Positions 62,668 to 64,000 of a stretch of DNA of 64,000 nucleotides are shown one piece after another. The stretch covers positions 380,417-444,416 of the forward strand of contig CAJNDT010006003.1 in assembly GCA_905221615.1 (NCBI GenBank), given 5' to 3'. A program made the translations under genes and the position numbers. Source of the DNA: Symbiodinium sp. CCMP2592. Its lineage: Eukaryota; Sar; Dinophyceae; Suessiales; Symbiodiniaceae. Every line of letters starts with the position of its first letter. Positions within the stretch are counted from its first letter, which is position 1. Below the pieces are notes generated by a model. That model did not search any database. It saw nothing but the letters and a program-made list of their open reading frames with translations, and was not told the DNA's origin.

Positions 62668-63195
62668 TTTGGGGTTGAGGGTTTTGAGATCGGATCAAGT
62701 TTTTTAGGGTCTAGGGCTTCATTGGTCCAGGGTTTAGGAATTTAGTTTGGGGTTGAGGGTTTTGAGATCGGATCAAGTTTTTTAGGGTCTAGGGCTTCAT
62801 TGGTCCAGGGTTTAGGAATTTAGTTTGGGGTTGAGGGTTTTGAGATCGGATCAAGTTTTTTAGGGTCTATTGGTCCAGGGTTTAGGAATTTAGTTTGGGG
62901 TTGAGGGTTTTGAGATCGGATCAAGTTTTTTAGGGTCTAGGGCTTCATTGGTCCAGGGTTTAGGAATTTAGTTTGGGGTTGAGGGTTTTGAGATCGGATC
63001 AAGTTTTTTTAGGGTTAGGCTTCATTGGTCCAGGGTTAGGAATTTAGTTTGGGGTTGGAGGTTTTTGAGATCGGATCAAGGGTTCTCGGGCCTCTAGGGC
63101 TTCATTGGTCCAGGGTTTAGGAATTCAGTTTGGGGTTGAGGGTGTTGAGCTCGGGCCAAGGGTTCTAGGCCTCTTTGGGGCTTCAGGGTTTACGA
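62668..63195. repeat. 78-bp tandem repeat in telomere-like sequence
   Basis: TTTGGGGTTGAGGGTTTTGA starts at 62668, 62746, 62824, 62894, 62972 and, with small changes, 63048 and 63129. One unit lacks about 8 bp. Units contain GGGTTTAGGAATTTAG words. Diverged copies continue to about 63270. Confidence 0.95.
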
Positions 63196-63509
63196 TTCTG
63201 AAAGAATGTGGTAGGGTTTTGAGATCGGGTCTAGGGTTCTAGGGCGCTAGGGCTTCAGGGTTTACGATTTTGAGAAAAAAAAGGGTTTGGCGTACGTTGG
63301 CTTAGGGTTTAGGAGCTTGCGGCTTTCAGAAGTCAGGGTTGCTGTAAGGATAACGGCTCCACGGTGTCTTCTATAAAGGTCCTTCTGAAGCTTCTATTAG
63401 ATTTTCGATTTCAACAGCCACCAAAATTATTTATAGTCAGGGCTCCATATTCCACAATAAGAAATCAACAAGGGTTATCCCGAATCGACGCCTAGTCTAC
63501 TAGGGTTCT

Positions 63510-63619
63510 ATATGGGAGTTTCCGAAAACAGGGGACCCTAATATAGTACCCTAAATAGTAGGATCCTTATTACAAGGATCCCAAAATGAGGTACTCCCTA
63601 TTTTCGGAAACTCCCATAT
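63510..63619. repeat. Inverted-repeat element, family B
   Basis: ATATGGGAGTTTCCGAAAA at the left pairs with TTTTCGGAAACTCCCATAT at the right, a 19-bp perfect terminal inverted repeat; 110 bp long. Confidence 0.95.
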
Positions 63620-63699
63620 GGGCTCTAAAGCCCGAGCCAGGAGTTGACTCCAGCCCTGGCAGGGCGCAGGGAAAACGGCGGTTTGGGGGCTTCGGGCTT

Positions 63700-63870
63700 G
63701 CAGTCATAAGGTTTTAAGCAGGGTTTAGGGGTTTAGGGGTTGAGGGTTGAGGGTTTAAGGGTTTAGGGGTTTGGGGTTGAGGGATTTAGGTGTTTAGGGG
63801 GTTTAGGGTTTAGGGGCTTAGGGTTTGGGGGTTTAGGGTTCTGGGTTTTGGACTTGTAGGCCCCAGGGTT
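63700..63870. repeat. Telomere-like TTTAGGG tract
   Basis: About 20 degenerate GGGTTTAGGGG units on the + strand. Confidence 0.9.
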
Positions 63871-64000
63871 TACAGGGTTTAGCATATGCCGCTCCAAAAA
63901 CCTGGCTGTGGCAGGCTCGTAAATCTATGCCCTATATTATATAGAAGCGAAAGCGAAGCTGCAAAAGTAAGTCTGGGCAGGATAAAGTATACCCTGAAAC

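Overview
The window looks like nuclear DNA of a eukaryotic microbe, most likely a dinoflagellate (inference). The reasons are plant-type telomere-like heptamers (CCCTAAA/TTTAGGG) spread through most of the non-coding DNA, a very large Ty1/copia retrotransposon rich in Lys/Gly and SQEE- or PQGK-type linkers, a LINE-type element, many small palindromic repeats, and no compact host genes. No bacterial operon, rRNA, tRNA or CRISPR was seen. Any host gene here would be spliced and I could not assemble one; a few short coding-like islands are listed at low confidence.

Layout. 1-2830: satellite DNA with a ~149 bp unit inside a larger ~1.5 kb duplication. 2831-5058: mostly unique DNA with small tandem repeats. 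5073-10379: a LINE on the minus strand (ORF1, then an ORF2 with endonuclease and reverse transcriptase), bounded by a 14 bp candidate target-site duplication and broken by two stops and two frameshifts. 10400-44947: a gene desert of microsatellites, degenerate tandem repeats, telomere-like tracts and at least eight families of ~75-200 bp inverted-repeat elements (MITE-like). 44948-45058: a ~110 bp C-rich tract. 45059-59963: a 14.9 kb copia element on the minus strand with identical 184 bp LTRs and a CCCCG target duplication. 59969-64000: more desert, including nested MITE-like elements and a 78 bp tandem array.

The copia element is the centre of interest. In its own 5'-to-3' order it has an LTR, a primer-binding site fitting an initiator Met-tRNA end, a leader with four short hairpins, gag plus a protease-like motif, pol (integrase, a ~400-residue unrecognised region, a Pro/Asp-rich linker, reverse transcriptase with a ~220-residue insertion, RNase H), and then about 5.3 kb of extra coding sequence before the 3' LTR. 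This cargo encodes a domain resembling Tpt1/KptA RNA 2'-phosphotransferase and a separate endonuclease/exonuclease/phosphatase (EEP) fold, probably once one protein of roughly 1,750 residues.

Throughout the element, in leader, coding and 3' untranslated parts alike, lies a family of 16-nt hairpins with 6 bp stems and a 4-nt loop (usually CTGA or CTGT on the + strand). Among 22 perfect copies I count 15 different stems, each paired with its own complement. That covariation is direct sequence evidence that the fold matters, and it is the strongest candidate here for something not yet described. The LTRs are identical although several reading frames are broken, so the copy is either very young and already defective, uses recoding, or carries sequencing indels.
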